Below are positions 46,475 through 59,068 of a DNA stretch of 64,000 bases, piece after piece. Below the pieces are notes generated by a model that worked only from the letters and a program-made list of their open reading frames with translations, did not search any database and had not been told where the DNA came from. This DNA comes from Begonia masoniana (Eukaryota > Streptophyta > Magnoliopsida > Cucurbitales > Begoniaceae), in assembly GCA_022432975.1 (NCBI GenBank), contig CM039512.1, positions 31,161,574 through 31,225,573 on the forward strand. Direction: 5' to 3'. The position numbers and the translations under genes are program-made. Every line of letters begins with the position of its first letter. Position 1 is the stretch's first letter.

Positions 46475-48983
46475 TGTAACACCCCTAATACCGTACCCAT
46501 TTACCCGTATAAATTTTTCATTTCTATTTTACATTTTTAAAATAAAACTTTAAAACCTAATGTTAAAGCAGAATTGAAATCGAAACCGAAACCGGAATCG
46601 AAATCGAAGTTCGTTTGGTAAATCGTTTCAAATATAAACTAAAACTATTAATAAATAAAACTTAAAACATTTAAATATTTAATAAAAACTAAAGGAGGGG
46701 CAGAATCGTAAATGGGGCTGCCAAAAGGAGGCAGCGATCGATCTCTGTAAAAAACAGAGATCGATCGCTGCATGCTATGCAGCGATCCTCCTTCAAACAC
46801 TCCAGCACTTCAACGCACTTCACCATTCTTTCATGCTTACACTTCAACGATTTGCTCTCTGGAATCCGATTTCCAGAGAGCAAAACTTACGCCAACAATT
46901 ACCATAATTTACCACCTAAATCAAATCAATTAAACTAAAACGTATTCTAAGTTCAATCGACTCGAGTCAGGCTTTGCGAAATCCGACTGCGTGGATAGCT
47001 CTAAAAACCGAGCTATCCGTAACAACCCACAAACAATTCATAACACTTAATTTAAACAACCAAACAGTTCCAGAATTTCTATAACGTTTAAATAACGGTT
47101 CTAAACCAAAACATTTCATAACGTTTATCAAAACTGTTTATACCAAAGCGTTTTACATACAATTACCAAAACGTTATCTAACCCCTATCCAGATCCAAAC
47201 AACCTAAATATTCTATACAATTATCAGATCAAAACATCCCAAAATAACCCCAGAGTCCATACATACATCCCCACGGGTCATATCGCGCCTCGACTACTCA
47301 GCGCACTCCCACGAGCATCATCCATCAGCTGCTCCTACATCAGGAGGAGGAATATCATTCTCACCTGGGTCAACGTAACCTAGAACGTCACCTACACCAT
47401 ACAGACACATATGAGATATTGAAATCTCAGTAAGCTACGTAAATGCAGATGCATGCGTGCATATGCCATTCAGAAATCATGCTCAGATTCAGATTACAGA
47501 TACAGAATTACAGATTACAGATTCATTACGTCACAGACAGACAGAATTGTCACCGAAACCTCTACCCACTAAGCGGAGAGGGCCCATCCAGCGGTCGGAC
47601 TACCCTTTCCACCTAGAGAGGGGGGTACACGCTTGCAACACGCACAGCCGTGCCTGAGCCCCATCCCGCGTGACCAGAAACAGACAGATTACGTTTATTC
47701 ATTCAGATTTCGTTACAGATTTCATTTCAGATATACGTTCCTTTTCTTAAAAACACGTGCAGAAATTCATTTTCATGACTTTCGAAAACCGTGATGCATG
47801 AACAGTTCATATCGGCAGAAAGTAAACAAACAGTTCATATCAGCAGACAATATAACATAACCTATAAACAACTAACCTAACTACCCAACCTAAACAACGT
47901 AAAACAAGGAACCCTCAAGGATCCTTGATACGACGACGAAGTATGGTGTAGACCTTTCGGTCAAGCAAGTCACGAGAACTTACCTTGAGCGCGCTGGATC
48001 TCAAGCTTCGTCCACTGGAGTCGCGTGTCTGAGGTAAAACACGATATTTGCCGTTAAAACCGAGTTAAGCTATTAAACGTCCAAATTAACAAAACCTTAA
48101 CTAAAGATATTTCCTAATGCCTTAATTCGCCTAATGCCTTAATTCGATTTATTAAGCTAATTCATCGAGCAATCGAACTTTTTCCGAAAACCCTAAAATT
48201 CTCAGATTTTTAACTTTTTCACAAATCGATTTATCTTCGTCCGATAATGTCCAATACGTTCAATACGTACTTAGTCAAGGCTAACCTATTAATTACGAGC
48301 CCTAATTCGACATTTTTATCGAAACCCTAATCGAAACCCTAACGTTAAATCGACCTAAAACTTGGAATTTAACGCTCAAAGACCGAAGCTACATACCGAG
48401 GGTTGCGAGAGGAGAAGAAACCGTGAAGGACGGAGGAGGAACGGAGGTCGGACGGAGCTCGGATTGAAGATCGGCGTCGGCAGCCGAGAGAGAAAAACAC
48501 TCTCTGTTCGTGCGATCCAGAGAAGAGAAGAAAGGAAGTGAGGAAAAAGAGAGATTTGTGATGTTTAAATAAAAATTGATTTGCAAATTACCATTTTGCC
48601 CTTCTCACTTAATTCTATTCGTTTCGTCGTTCGTTTCGTTAATCGTCCAACTATTCAGATTCTCGAAAGTTCCATATTTTGCCAATAACTTCTATTCATT
48701 GCTAGGGATTTATTAAAACTGTCCGTTTGCAATTTGGACCTCGTTCGCTATTTTTACGAGAACGTCTTTTACATTACGAAAAGTGTATTTACTCGGAATG
48801 TAGTGTTTGATCTCCGAAAATTCCCGTAATTTCCTTAAAATTCTTATTATTCGTTAGAATCGTAATGACGCTTTCTTTTTGTGAATCGGAACTGGTTTGA
48901 CATATTTACCAAAAATGCCATTAAATAAGGAAATGATAATATAACATAATATATCCAAAAATCCGTACAAGCCGGATATTACA
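46475..48983 (-). mobile_element. Solo LTR in element B integrase, minus orientation, TSD gcttg
   Basis: TGTAACACCCC to ggatattaca, 2509 bp, perfect TSD gcttg (46470-46474 and 48984-48988). It belongs to the family of the solo LTR at 1084-3573; both begin with tgtaac.ccctaatac.gtacccattt-like sequence. GATCGATC words lie at 46734-46797. Removing it restores RACVLEFQGSW. Confidence 0.92.
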
Positions 48984-49691
48984 GCTTGCGTGCTAGAGTT
49001 TCAGGGATCGTGGAGCCGATATTTACCATTGATTGAGTTTTCATACAACAACAGCTTCCCGGCTACCATTGGCATGGCTCCGTATGAGGCGTTATATGGT
49101 CGAAAATGCAGGTCTCCGCTATACTAAGACGAGGTAGGTGAGGCTAGCATAGTCGGCCCAGATATTTTGCAGCAAACAACAGAGAAGATCGTTGTTATTA
49201 GACAACGTATAGAGATAGCACAGAGCCGTCAAAAGAGTTATGCTGACACCAGACAGAGAGAATTACAGTTTAAGGAAGGTGACGAAGTGTATTTGAATAT
49301 TTCTCCGTTTAAAGGCGTTATGCGATTCGGAAAGCGAGGCAAGTTGAACCCTCGTTTTGTTGGGCTCTTTCCTATTTTGAAGAGGATCGGGACTATGGCG
49401 TACAGGTTACAACTCCCGGCATCTATGGAAGGTATTCACGATGTGTTCCACATGTCCATGCTCAGAAAATGTGTGCATGATCCATCACACGTCGTTGAAA
49501 CGAGGGAGATCGAAGTGCAACCAACGCTGACCTACGAGTAAAGGTCAGTACAAATCCTAGAGTCTTCTATCAAGGTATGCGCAATAAGGAGATCCCGCTA
49601 GTAAAGGTTATGTGGCAGAATCATAATGTTGAGGAGGCTACGTGGGAGAGACAACAAGATATGATATTGAAGTATCCTGAACTATTTGTGT
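48984..49691 (+). pseudogene. Element B integrase C-terminus and chromodomain-like tail
   Basis: Resumes with VLEFQGSWSRYLPLIEFSYNNSF and MAPYEALYGRKCRSPLY, then a TAA where Trp is expected. KEGDEVYLNISPFKGVMRFG and LNPRFVGLFPIL form the SH3-like DNA-binding domain. After a stop/frame change near 49539, the end reads KEIPLVKVMWQNHNVEEATWE, the chromodomain pattern of Tekay/Del chromoviruses, which is thought to direct integration to heterochromatin. Confidence 0.85.
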
Positions 49692-49715
49692 AATCAAATT
49701 TTGGGGACAAATTTA

Positions 49716-49731
49716 AATAAGGTGGATGGAA
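49716..49731 (+). promoter_or_regulatory. Element B polypurine tract
   Basis: aataaggtggatggaa directly precedes the 3' LTR start TGTAACACC. Confidence 0.75.
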
Positions 49732-52070
49732 TGTAACACCTGGCTTTACGAGAGTTGAATTATTTCAATATAAACGGTATTTTTGTAAATACGTCAAACT
49801 AAGTCCGTTTTGTGAACGGAAGGTTTTAACGGAGCCCTAATAATAAATTGGAATTTACGGTGAAATATGAAAAATTTGAGAAATCGGATCGTTAGTTAAA
49901 TAACAAAATAGGTGGAGAAACAAATAGAAAATCAATAGAAGGGCATTATGGTAAATTCGCAAGCTAATTTTCAATAAAACACCAAAATCCCTCATTTCTC
50001 CCCCTTCACTCATGCGATTATTTCCTCTCCACCCTCAACGGTGATTCTCTTCCCCCTTTGTGCGACTTTTCTCTCTGACGTCGAAGACTTGTTCTCTGGC
50101 GATCGATCCTTCACGTTTCTCCTTCGTCTTTGCTCCCTAGGTAAGGCTCTAAGCTTTTGGAACGTTAGATTTTGAATTCTAGGGTTTAAAACGGTTAGGG
50201 TTCGTTAGGGTTTTCGTTGAAAATGTTAAATAGAGTTTAAAATCGATAGGTTTGCCGTATTTATGGCTCAAATGGCAGTATTTATGATTATTGGTGGAAG
50301 TTTGATGGTGTAATAGAGGTTGTTGAAAAGTTGGTAGTTGGAAGGTTTTAAAAACTCCATTAATGGAGGTTTGGAAATTCACGAGCACGAGTTGCTCGAT
50401 AAAATGCCTCAATGAGGTGTTTTAGAGTTTAGGAGATTTTTTTTAGCTAGGAGTTTGTAATTTTCTAAACTCGATAGTTTAGAATTGGTTTAAATGACGA
50501 ATGTTATGTATTGCCTTAGGTAAACAACGCTCGTGGACGGAGCTCGGTGTGCAACGGACGCGAGGTAAGTTTTCGTGATTTGTTTGGCCGTCTTGGCCTA
50601 CACCATAAGATTTGTGTTGATCGAGGAAATTGGAGGTGCTTGTATGTTTCGGGTAATTAGAACGGGTAGTTAGTTTTAAGTTTGGTTAGGTTGTTAATTG
50701 TTAAGTTTATTGTTGTGTGTTTCTATTTGTTTCTATTTCGTTCATGAGATAATATTTGTTCACGCATCATTGTTTTCAAAAAGGCATGAAAAAGAATTTC
50801 GATGCATGTTTTACAAAACGAAAAGGTAAACGAATGTAATGATGGTCACGTCGGTGGCGGTGGTTCAGACATGACTGTCAGGTGAAGCATGTTTCCCCCC
50901 CCCAGTTAGATACGAGGGGCTATCCAATCGCCGGATGTGCCGCTCCTATCTAGCGAGAGAGAAGCCCCGGTGACATAAAAGAAATGATTAGCGAAAAGGT
51001 AGGACGCATGATTTATGAACTGTACATGCGTAGCATTGGCATTCACGTGCATTCACGTAGATTTACTGGGCCTCTAGCTCACATTTTTAATTCTATGGTG
51101 TAGGTGATTTTGAGACAGGTGAGGAAGACGTCCTTCCGCCTGAAGTATGAGCACGTTGAAGGAGGATAGCCCGTAGGAGTGCGCTGACAGTCGGTGCGTA
51201 ATTTTGACCAATGGGGACGTAGGTAAACATTTTGGGATTTTGATAGATAGAAACGTAGGAAAAGTTGTATAGTTGAACATTTTAGGATGCTTAGATCTGG
51301 ATAGATAATATATAGTATTTTTGGAAAATTGAAAGTATTTTGTAATGTTTTGATATTTTCAAACAAGAGGATATGTTAAACTTTTAAACGGAATCACGCG
51401 GTTCATTTTTATGAAATTTGGTTATATTTTAAATGTGTTTTGAGTTTGTGAATAGGTGATAGGTAGAGAGTGAAACGTATGTGGGTGGTCGTGTTATTGT
51501 GTAGAATATTGTTATGTAATGTTAGTGGAGATTTGGTGAAGTGCTTATGTGAATTGTAAGGAGATCGCTTGGTGAAGTGGAAGAAGAAAAAGGAGGGAAT
51601 GGAGTGAGGATGCTCTCTGGAATTTTCGGATTCCAGAGAGCATGCCATTCGATCGCCTAAGGAGGCGATCAAACGACATAAAGGATCGGCACTCTCTGGA
51701 AAATCCAGAGAGTGTGCCGACCGATCGCCCAAATGTGCGATCGATCGGCCGGCAATCGATCAAGGGTGATCGATCGCCTGATGAGTGGGGCGATCGTTCG
51801 CCCCCCTATTTTGGCCACAGCCGATCGATCGGCTGAAATGGCCAATCGATCGGCCAGGCATTTCATGGGCGAAATGCCCTATTTGCCCTCAACTCCCTTA
51901 GCCGATGTTTTATATATTTCTTTTAAGGTTTTTAATTTCTTTTCCAAAGCAACTTCAACATTGTTTTAAAGTATTTTCTTCAATTGGTTCTAAGGATGTT
52001 TTAATTTAAATTAGTGGTTTAAAAAAAAATTTATACGGGTAATTAAGGGAATAGTGTAAGGGTCGTTACA
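49732..52070 (+). repeat. Element B 3' LTR
   Basis: 2339 bp, TGTAACACCTGG to ggtcgttaca, closely similar along its whole length to 39899-42551 minus the Cassandra-type insertion. It has more GATCGATC-type words (51647-51862) than the 5' copy, where one stretch appears deleted. Confidence 0.92.
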
Positions 52071-53923
52071 CCTCTTGCATATTTCAGTGAAAAGCTAAAA
52101 GAATCTGCACTCAATTACTCCACTTATGACAAGGAGTTTTATGCAGCTATACGAGCCATTGAGCACTGGCAACATTATCTATTCTCCAAGGAGTTTGTGA
52201 TCCATTCTGACCATCAATCACTTAAACATATCAAGAGTCAGCACAAACTGAATAAGAGACACGCAAAATAGGTGGAATTTTTGGAAAGATTTCCATACAT
52301 TTTGTAGTACTTGAAAGGATCGGACAATACTGTTGTCGATGTATTGTCCCGTAAAAGAATCCTCTTGACTAAACTAGGCATTACATTCTTCAGATTTGAT
52401 TGGATAAAGAATACTTATGAATTCGATAAAGACATTGCGACGCCATACCTAAATTGCCAAGATAAGGCAGAAGGAGGATATAACATTATAGATGAATTTT
52501 TATTGAAAGGAGGAAAATTGTGCATACCGGACTATAGTCTGAGACAATGCCTTATCACAGAAGCCCATAGTGGAGGATTTTCCAGACATTTTGAAGAAAA
52601 GAAGACCCTTGAGTTGCTAAAAGAGCTATTCTACTGGCCACACATGATGAAGGACGTGCACCACTCACTTGAGCAGTGCATCGTGTGTAAGAAGGCCAAG
52701 AGTAAAGTTCTTTCACAAGGACTTTATCTACCTTTACCCATTCCTACTCATCCTGGGGTAGAGATTAGCATGAACTTTGTCTTAGGGTTACTACAGACTA
52801 GCCGTAGTAAGGACTCTATTATGGTAGTTGTGGACCGTTTCTCCAAAATGACACATTTTATCGCATGCACCAAAACTGATAATTCTGCTGCTATAGCCGA
52901 CCTTTTCTTTAAGGAAATCATTAGACTCCATGGAGTGCCTCAATCAATAGTGTCTGATCGCGATACAAAATTTTTAAGAACTTTTTGGAAGACTTTATGG
53001 AAGAAATTGGAGACTAAATTATGTTTTAGTACTTCATTCCATCCCCAAATAGACGGACAAATGAAAGTGATCAACATGACCTTGGGTATTCTTCTTCGCA
53101 CTGTTGTGGGCAAGAACTTAACCAATTGGGACATAGTGCTACCTCCAATTGAATTTTGTTACAACGGAAGCCTTCAGTCCACCACCCAGCAAACTCCCTT
53201 TGGGGTAGCCTATGGATTTAATCCGCACTCACCACTGGATCTTATTCCCCTTCCTACTCAGGATCTTGTAAACCCTTCGGGAGCCAGTAAAGCAGAGAAA
53301 ATCAAAAAGTTGCATGAGAAGGTTTGCAAAACCATTGAGAAAAATAATGCCAATTATGCTAAGCACGCCAATAAAGGACGAAAAGAAGTAATATTCAACG
53401 TAGGAAATTTGGTTTGGTTACATCTCCAAAAGGAAAGATTTCCTGCTATAAGATGTTCAAACTACTTCCTAGAGCTGAAGGTCCTTTCAAAATACTTGAG
53501 CGAATAAATAACAACGCTTATAAGTTGAAGTTACCTGGCGAATATGGAGTGTCATCTACCTTTAATGTCCAAGATTTGTCCCCTTACATTGGAGATGTGA
53601 ATCACGAAGAGGAGACTGAATCTTTGGATTTGAGGTCAAATTCTCAGCCACCTGGAGGGGATGACAAGCCAAGGAGGCCCATTACAAGATCACAAACCAA
53701 GACCCATAATTTATTAAACTTTTTTACTAATGAGTTTGCTTTTTTTGCAAGAATGAATCCTATTGTTGACATCACTTGGGAGCCCAATTCAAAAGAATGG
53801 ATCAGCCCGTGCACCTCCTCACTTGGAGCACTCAAATGGACTCCTCGATTGGCCCAATGGGAATTTGTCTTCCCGGCCCTTAAATTATGTAATTTTTATT
53901 TTAAACTTTGTGGTAAACTCTAG
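52071..53923 (+). pseudogene. Element A pol, second part: RNase H and integrase
   Basis: Continues from 39898 as [32 protein letters not shown] and [16 protein letters not shown] lies where Trp is expected (about 52269). The decayed SRK junction, the integrase finger (EAHSGGFSRHF ... QCIVCKKAK), the core MVVVDRFSKMTHFIAC, SIVSDRDTKFL and FHPQIDGQ, and the C-terminal GPFKILERINNNAYKLKLPG follow. A frameshift near 53430 moves the reading to the frame ending at 53923. A tail of about 110 residues after the SH3-like domain (PITRSQTKTHNLLNFF) matches the extended C-terminus of some Gypsy lineages. No 3' LTR follows. Confidence 0.85.
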
Positions 53924-53951
53924 CCTTCTTGTATGAACTATTTATATTGCA

Positions 53952-54515
53952 TCATGCATTAGATTGAATGGTTAGGATTAGATGAATGATGGCGGATGAT
54001 GGGTTAAACACTTGGCCAACCAAGTAAACAAGCTGTTCAACAAGTGTGGATCTTTTTTTCATGTTGGCATTCAAGTCTTCCCATGTGTGGATTTGTGCTT
54101 CACCATTCCTCCTCCGGTTCTTAACTAATTGATCCCACCAAATACTAGCATAGTCTGTGAACTCCATGGTAATCAACTTAAGCTTCTTATCCTCCGAATA
54201 ATTTTGAAACTCAAATACCAAGTCTACTTTTCGTTCCCAATCAAAATATCCCTCGGGGTCATTCTTCCCTTGGAAAGGTGGAATATTTACCTTGATATTT
54301 CGTAAATCGTTGTCTTCTCGGTTTGTCCCCTCATTTTTTTCTTTTGGGTAATAACTACTATACTTTTCGAATTCGCCATCAAAATCCTTCATTTGTCGTG
54401 CATGACTAGGGGTCGGAGTTTCCAATCGTTCCATTCTCTGATTTAGAGCCGTGTATTGATCTTACATGGCTCTTATGAACAATTTTAAATCAACGTCATT
54501 GTGTTCTCCACTCAT
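53952..54515 (-). pseudogene. Gypsy gag, truncated, minus strand
   Basis: From the minus-strand ATG at 54515 (MSGEHNDVDLKL), with a stop at about 54463, then [14 protein letters not shown]. The gag core reads [51 protein letters not shown] and [13 protein letters not shown]. Homology stops at about 54045, mid-capsid, where the junction with element A's end lies. The PPFQGK...DPEGYFDWE style matches gag of the lineage of elements A and E rather than B. Confidence 0.75.
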
Positions 54516-55315
54516 GATATTCTTTTTCAACCACAATAAGAAAATAAAAGAAAATTGTTAGAAGTAAAAGAAAAATAATGAAGTAATGGCCTTACCTCTC
54601 CCTCACGTGTTTGCTCTTGATGGATGTCACTCTACTCGTGTTTCGCTAAAAAATTAAGGCTTTTTTTATAATAATCTCACTCTCTTGCCTTGTACCTCTA
54701 GATCTCCCTTTTAGTTCTTTACGTAAGAACTTGATCGATGGTAAATATTCAACAAGCCAAACAAAAAAAATCACACATTTAAGATCAAAGTTCAAACCTG
54801 TAAAGATGGCTAAATCAAGGGTACAATTGAAATAAGACAAAAATTTGGCCGAAGACAATATTTCAAATGAAGATTCAACAATTTGAACCTTCAAAGAATA
54901 AATTTGGATAAAGATAATATTCCGAATGAAGATTCAACAATTTAAATTTTAAAAGAATAATTATCTACGAATTTAAGCACGAATTTTTGAATTTAAAATG
55001 ATAGAATTTTCAAAATCTCTAGAACAAAATTTTGATTTTTTTTTTGACTTCTCCCAACTCTTTTTTTTTTTTTTACTTTTGACAACTTTTTTTTTTTTTT
55101 TTTTACTTTTGACAAACTTTTTTTGTTAGTACTTTTCAAGAAGATAAATTCACGAGAAAAAAAAGAATCAATGATAAAAATTGAAACTTTGATAATAAGA
55201 ATAAAAAAAATAAATTATTTTGTGTTTTTTTTTTTACTAGTAGGACAAATACAATAAGATGAAGAAAATATTTATAAGAAAAATTAAAGATAGCTTCTTG
55301 AATCAAGGAGTCGAA
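54516..55315 (-). other. Leader between PBS and gag, AT-rich
   Basis: Non-coding 5' leader of the minus-strand element, with several long T and A tracts (for example 55037-55048 and 55090-55104). Confidence 0.5.
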
Positions 55316-55327
55316 GCTTTGATACCA
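55316..55327 (-). promoter_or_regulatory. Primer-binding site of the minus-strand element
   Basis: The minus strand reads tggtatcaaagc, one mismatch to the initiator-tRNA-Met PBS, two bases from the LTR terminus that begins the palindrome. Confidence 0.75.
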
Positions 55328-55329
55328 AC

Positions 55330-55403
55330 TGATATGATATCGGGTCCCTTACTCCTCCTAAAAGTGCACTTTTGGAAGGAGTAAGGGACCCGATATCATA
55401 TCA
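55330..55403. repeat. Near-perfect 74-bp palindrome made of two opposed LTR ends
   Basis: tgatatgatatcgggtccct at the left mirrors agggacccgatatcatatca at the right, with the centre in aaaagtgcactttt (55366/55367). The natural LTR end of this family at 33680-33713 has an agcgcgct core at the equivalent place. Confidence 0.95.
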
Positions 55404-56420
55404 TGGAAGTTCCTTTATCAATTGGAAGGTACCAAGATAAAGTTTTATGTGATGTAATTTCGATGCAAGCTACACACATACTTTTGGGGAGACCTTAGAA
55501 ATTTGACCGAAACGTCAAGTATAATGGTTACAAGAATGAGTATTTGTTGGTTTACAATAGAAAAACTGTTATCCTTACACCATTAAAGCCATGAGAGGCA
55601 ATTGTAGACCAAGAGAGGATTGCAAAAAAATTCCAAAAGATTAGGGTTGAAAAAGAAAAAGAAAGTGGTGAAAAGAAATTAGTTGAAAAAGAGGCAAAAA
55701 AAAAAAAGAAAGTGGAGAAAGAAAAATAGTTGAAAAGAGCACAAAGAGGGATGAAAAATCGAGGGAGCAAGAGAGAAAAATCGAGGGAAAAGAGATAAAA
55801 ACCGAGGGAGAGAGTGAACAAAAGTCAAGTGAGAAACAAATCGTGTTGATGAACAAAAGTGAGGACAAACGTGAGATGATTTTGCTTTTATATAAAGATG
55901 TTTATTTATCATCTAATGACTTACCAAATTTTCTTCCAAGTGCTGTGATTTCTCTTTTGCAAAAGTTTAAAGATGTATTCCTAGAGGAGTTACCGAAAGG
56001 AGTACCACCACTTAAAGGAATCGAGCATCAAATTGATTTCATCCCAGGTGCGACCATTCCAAACCGACCGACATATCGATCCAAAGGAAACAAAGGAAAT
56101 TCAAAGGCAAGTGGACGAGTTAGTGGAGAAGGGTCTAGTGAAAGAAAGCCTAAGCCCATGCTCGGTACCCGTGATATTGGTGTCAAAGAAGGACAGATCA
56201 TGGAGGATGTGTGTGGATTGCCGAGCAATCAATAAAATAACGATAAAGTATCAACATTCTATACCAAGGTTAGATGACATGTTTGATGAATTATATGACG
56301 CTTGTTTATTCTCAAAAATTGATTTAAAGAATGGATATTATCAAATTTGTATGAAAAAGGAAGAAGAGTGAAAAACTGCTTTCAAAACAAAATTTGGGCT
56401 TTATGAGTGGTTAGTCATGC
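55404..56420 (+). pseudogene. Element E pol, first part: protease to reverse transcriptase
   Basis: Begins inside the protease (EVPLSIGRYQDKVLCDVI, HILLGRP, then TAG where Trp is expected) and passes through a lysine/glutamate-rich linker at about 55620-55830. RT starts with the KDVFLEELPKGVPPLKGIEHQIDFIPG type of sequence and continues with SKKDRSWRMCVDCRAINK, IPRLDDMFDEL and FSKIDLKNGYYQI. A TGA at 56369-56371 replaces Trp of the usual EWKTAF. A frame change near 56090 also interrupts it. The segment ends at the solo LTR and rejoins at 59069. There is no gag or 5' LTR in the right orientation upstream. Confidence 0.85.
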
Positions 56421-57544
56421 TGTAACACCCGACAACTTCAACCAGGTGACTTTCTAAACTGTATTAACGGTCACGAATATTCAATCTTCACGGTTTAAGG
56501 TTTTATGCCAAGCTTAACTAATTACATGTGGATCTAAACTAGGTTGAGTGGCAAAGTTGTAATAATGGAGGATTGAGGCCAGTATTTAAAGAAAAAGGAA
56601 AGGATTCAAACCTCATTTAAACAACTGTAGCCGACATCCTCAATTCCCGGCGATTTCTTCTCTCCCAAGCTCTCGCTCTCTGTCAGCTGGAAATCACTCC
56701 TTCGACGATTGGTTTTCTTGCTGCTTCTCGGCTACTTTGTGCTCGAGGTACGAGTTTAACAATGTAACTATCTTTCAGTCGTTAAGCTCTGTTTCAACTA
56801 TGTGTTGAGGTTTTGGATTCTTCAACGGCCGAGTATTAGTAAGGATATTTAAAATCTGAAGGTAGTAATGTCATTTCGAATCGATTTTGGACATTAAACA
56901 AACAACCCTGAGATATCGCTTATCGAATCTATCTGTTCTGGGTTGTGGGTTTCAAACTGCATAGAGGACTATACTAAGGATTCGGGAGTGACTATAGCTA
57001 TTAGATCCTAGGATGACTTGTGATTAGAACTAATAGGATTTTGTTTTAACTACTGCAATGTAAATGTTTTAGGTGAAGAAGTTGGAAGAGAAATGAGCTC
57101 AAATTGCTAAGGAGACCAGGTAAGTGAATGTACAGGTTTCTTGGTCATTAGGACCCTACATCAAAGGATGCTAGGTAGAAACTCATATGACGAATAGAAG
57201 TTTCCCTTATGTTACTGTCTATTGTTTATGCTGATGATTAGCTCAGTGGTAAAGTTTCATGTCGAATGGTACTCAATTCTGTAGCTTGATGATTTAAGAA
57301 TTTCCATGTCCATGCATCATGAATGTTTTATGCATATGAAAATGTTTTAAGAGCATGTCTTCGCATGAACAAGATAAGAATATAAAACTTATGCAACGTG
57401 AATTAAGAGAGGGTTGGGGGCGGTTTGGCGTATGTCACTGTCCAAAAGAAGGACCATGATACGACCTGCAAGGGAACTATGTGCACTCTCACTGTCAAAC
57501 CCCCTTTACCGGCACAAATTCCCTCTTAATCCACACAACTTAAA

Positions 57545-57665
57545 TGAAGAATATGATCAATGACTATGAATGAAGAATATGATCAATGACTATGAATGAA
57601 GAATATGATCAATGACTATGAATGAAGAATATGATCTATGACTATGATTGATGAATATGATCCAT
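57545..57665 (+). repeat. 27-bp tandem repeat
   Basis: About four copies of a gaagaatatgatcaatgactatgaat-type unit, nearly identical. Confidence 0.9.
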
Positions 57666-58220
57666 GACTATGAACGATAATTATGAGCAAAGATATGAAT
57701 AAGAAAAGACTTATGAGCATGTGATTTTCCAAATTATTCATTCATGCATCCATGTTAGTGTTGCATTCCTTACTAAGCATTAGGCTTATAGTTAAACCTT
57801 ATGATGTAGGTGAAGAGTTAGCAGGTGACGATTCCCAGTCCAGAGATGATGTTTAAAGCTGGTTGCCCGAGGATGCTCAGTATGACAGTGCAAGGCTGGG
57901 CAGGCGACTAGGACCCCTGGTTATGCTCATAGTATGTTGGTGAAGTTTATGATATACGGATGTTTAAGAAAAATAGAATTTCTTATAACCATTAGATTTA
58001 GATTTGAATGATTTGACTTAAGAGTATGATGATGATTTTAAAGATTATTGAATGGTTTGTCTTTGCTTAAGCCTTCCGCTATGCGTATTTTAGATGAGTT
58101 TATGATTCTTACTCACTGAGGTTTATAGTTACTAAGTTAAGATTCGGGTGAGTTGTGGTATTTTCTACTGGATGAAGTTGTTCGATGATTATAGTGTTTT
58201 TCCTGCCGTGTGATGGAAGC

Positions 58221-58690
58221 TGGATAAGGTCATCATCCGGCTGACGTCATCGGCAGATGTAGAGTGTTAAGCCGTCGGACGATGAAAGTGCTATTTTGTC
58301 GTCTAGCGATCGGCAGATGTAGAGTATTTAGGTTACCGGATGATGTAAGTGTTATATCATCGCCCAGTGGCCGGTAGATGTAGAGTGTTTAAGCCATCGG
58401 AAGATGTAAGTACTATTTTGTCGTCTAGCGATCGGTAGACGTAGAGTGTTTAAGCCATCGGAAGATGTAAGTACTATTTTATCGTCTAGCGATTGGTAGA
58501 CGTAGAGTGTTTAAGCCATCGAAAGATGTAAGTACTATTTTATCGTCTAGCGATCGGTAGATGTATAGTGATTAAGCCATCGGATGATGAGAGTGTTATT
58601 TTGTCATCTAGTGATCGGCAGATGTAGTGTATTAAAGTCACCGGATGATGAGGATGTTATTTGTCGTATAGTGACCGGGTCATGTTTTAA
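58221..58690 (+). repeat. 60-61-bp tandem array inside the family C LTR
   Basis: About eight units, each with a gtcgtctagcgatcggYagaY core followed by tagagtgtttaagccatcgg and a gatg-aagt-tattt segment. It is the reverse complement of the array at 37138-37400, with more copies and more divergence. Confidence 0.93.
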
Positions 58691-59068
58691 TTATTCACGT
58701 GAGAAGCACATGTTCACCGGATGATGTCCCCTTATTTTACCAGATGATCTAAAGAATCTCTTTACCGGATGATATAAACATGGTTTTGTCGTCTAATGAC
58801 CGGTAGATGTGGTTTTATTCCTCAATCGGCAGGTGCAGTCTAAAGGTTTAAGCTTTCCTTCACCAGCCGATACACAATGCACTGCCCGCCGGCAGATGCG
58901 TAAAGTATTCCCTTGCCGAATGATGCCTAGTGAATTATGTACGACATTTTAAGTTAAGTTATGTTTCAAAAAAAAATATATTACCGAAAATGAGTAGAGT
59001 GTGAGTAATAAGAATTAAATGATTAAGAAAGATATGGATTATGTGACGATCCCTCCGGGGCTGTTACA

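Larger units (their letters stand above)
39899..52070 (+). mobile_element. Tekay/Del-like Ty3/Gypsy chromovirus (element B), both LTRs, TSD tctct/cctct
   Basis: 12,172 bp with 5' LTR 39899-42551, PBS, gag, protease, RT, RNase H, integrase, chromodomain-like tail, polypurine tract and 3' LTR 49732-52070. Flanks tctct (39894-39898) and cctct (52071-52075) differ by one base. Removing B rejoins the element A RNase H reading as [12 protein letters not shown], which proves the insertion point. Two later insertions lie inside: a Cassandra-type solo LTR in the 5' LTR and a 2.5-kb solo LTR in integrase. Multiple stops make it inactive. Confidence 0.93.
56421..59068 (+). mobile_element. Solo LTR of family C in element E RT, TSD catgc
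   Basis: TGTAACACCCGACAAC to cggggctgttaca, 2648 bp, perfect TSD catgc (56416-56420 and 59069-59073). Removing it restores EWLVM followed by [11 protein letters not shown]. It contains the 60-bp repeat array of this family at 58221-58690 and a four-copy 27-bp repeat (gaagaatatgatcaatgact) near 57545-57665. Confidence 0.92.
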
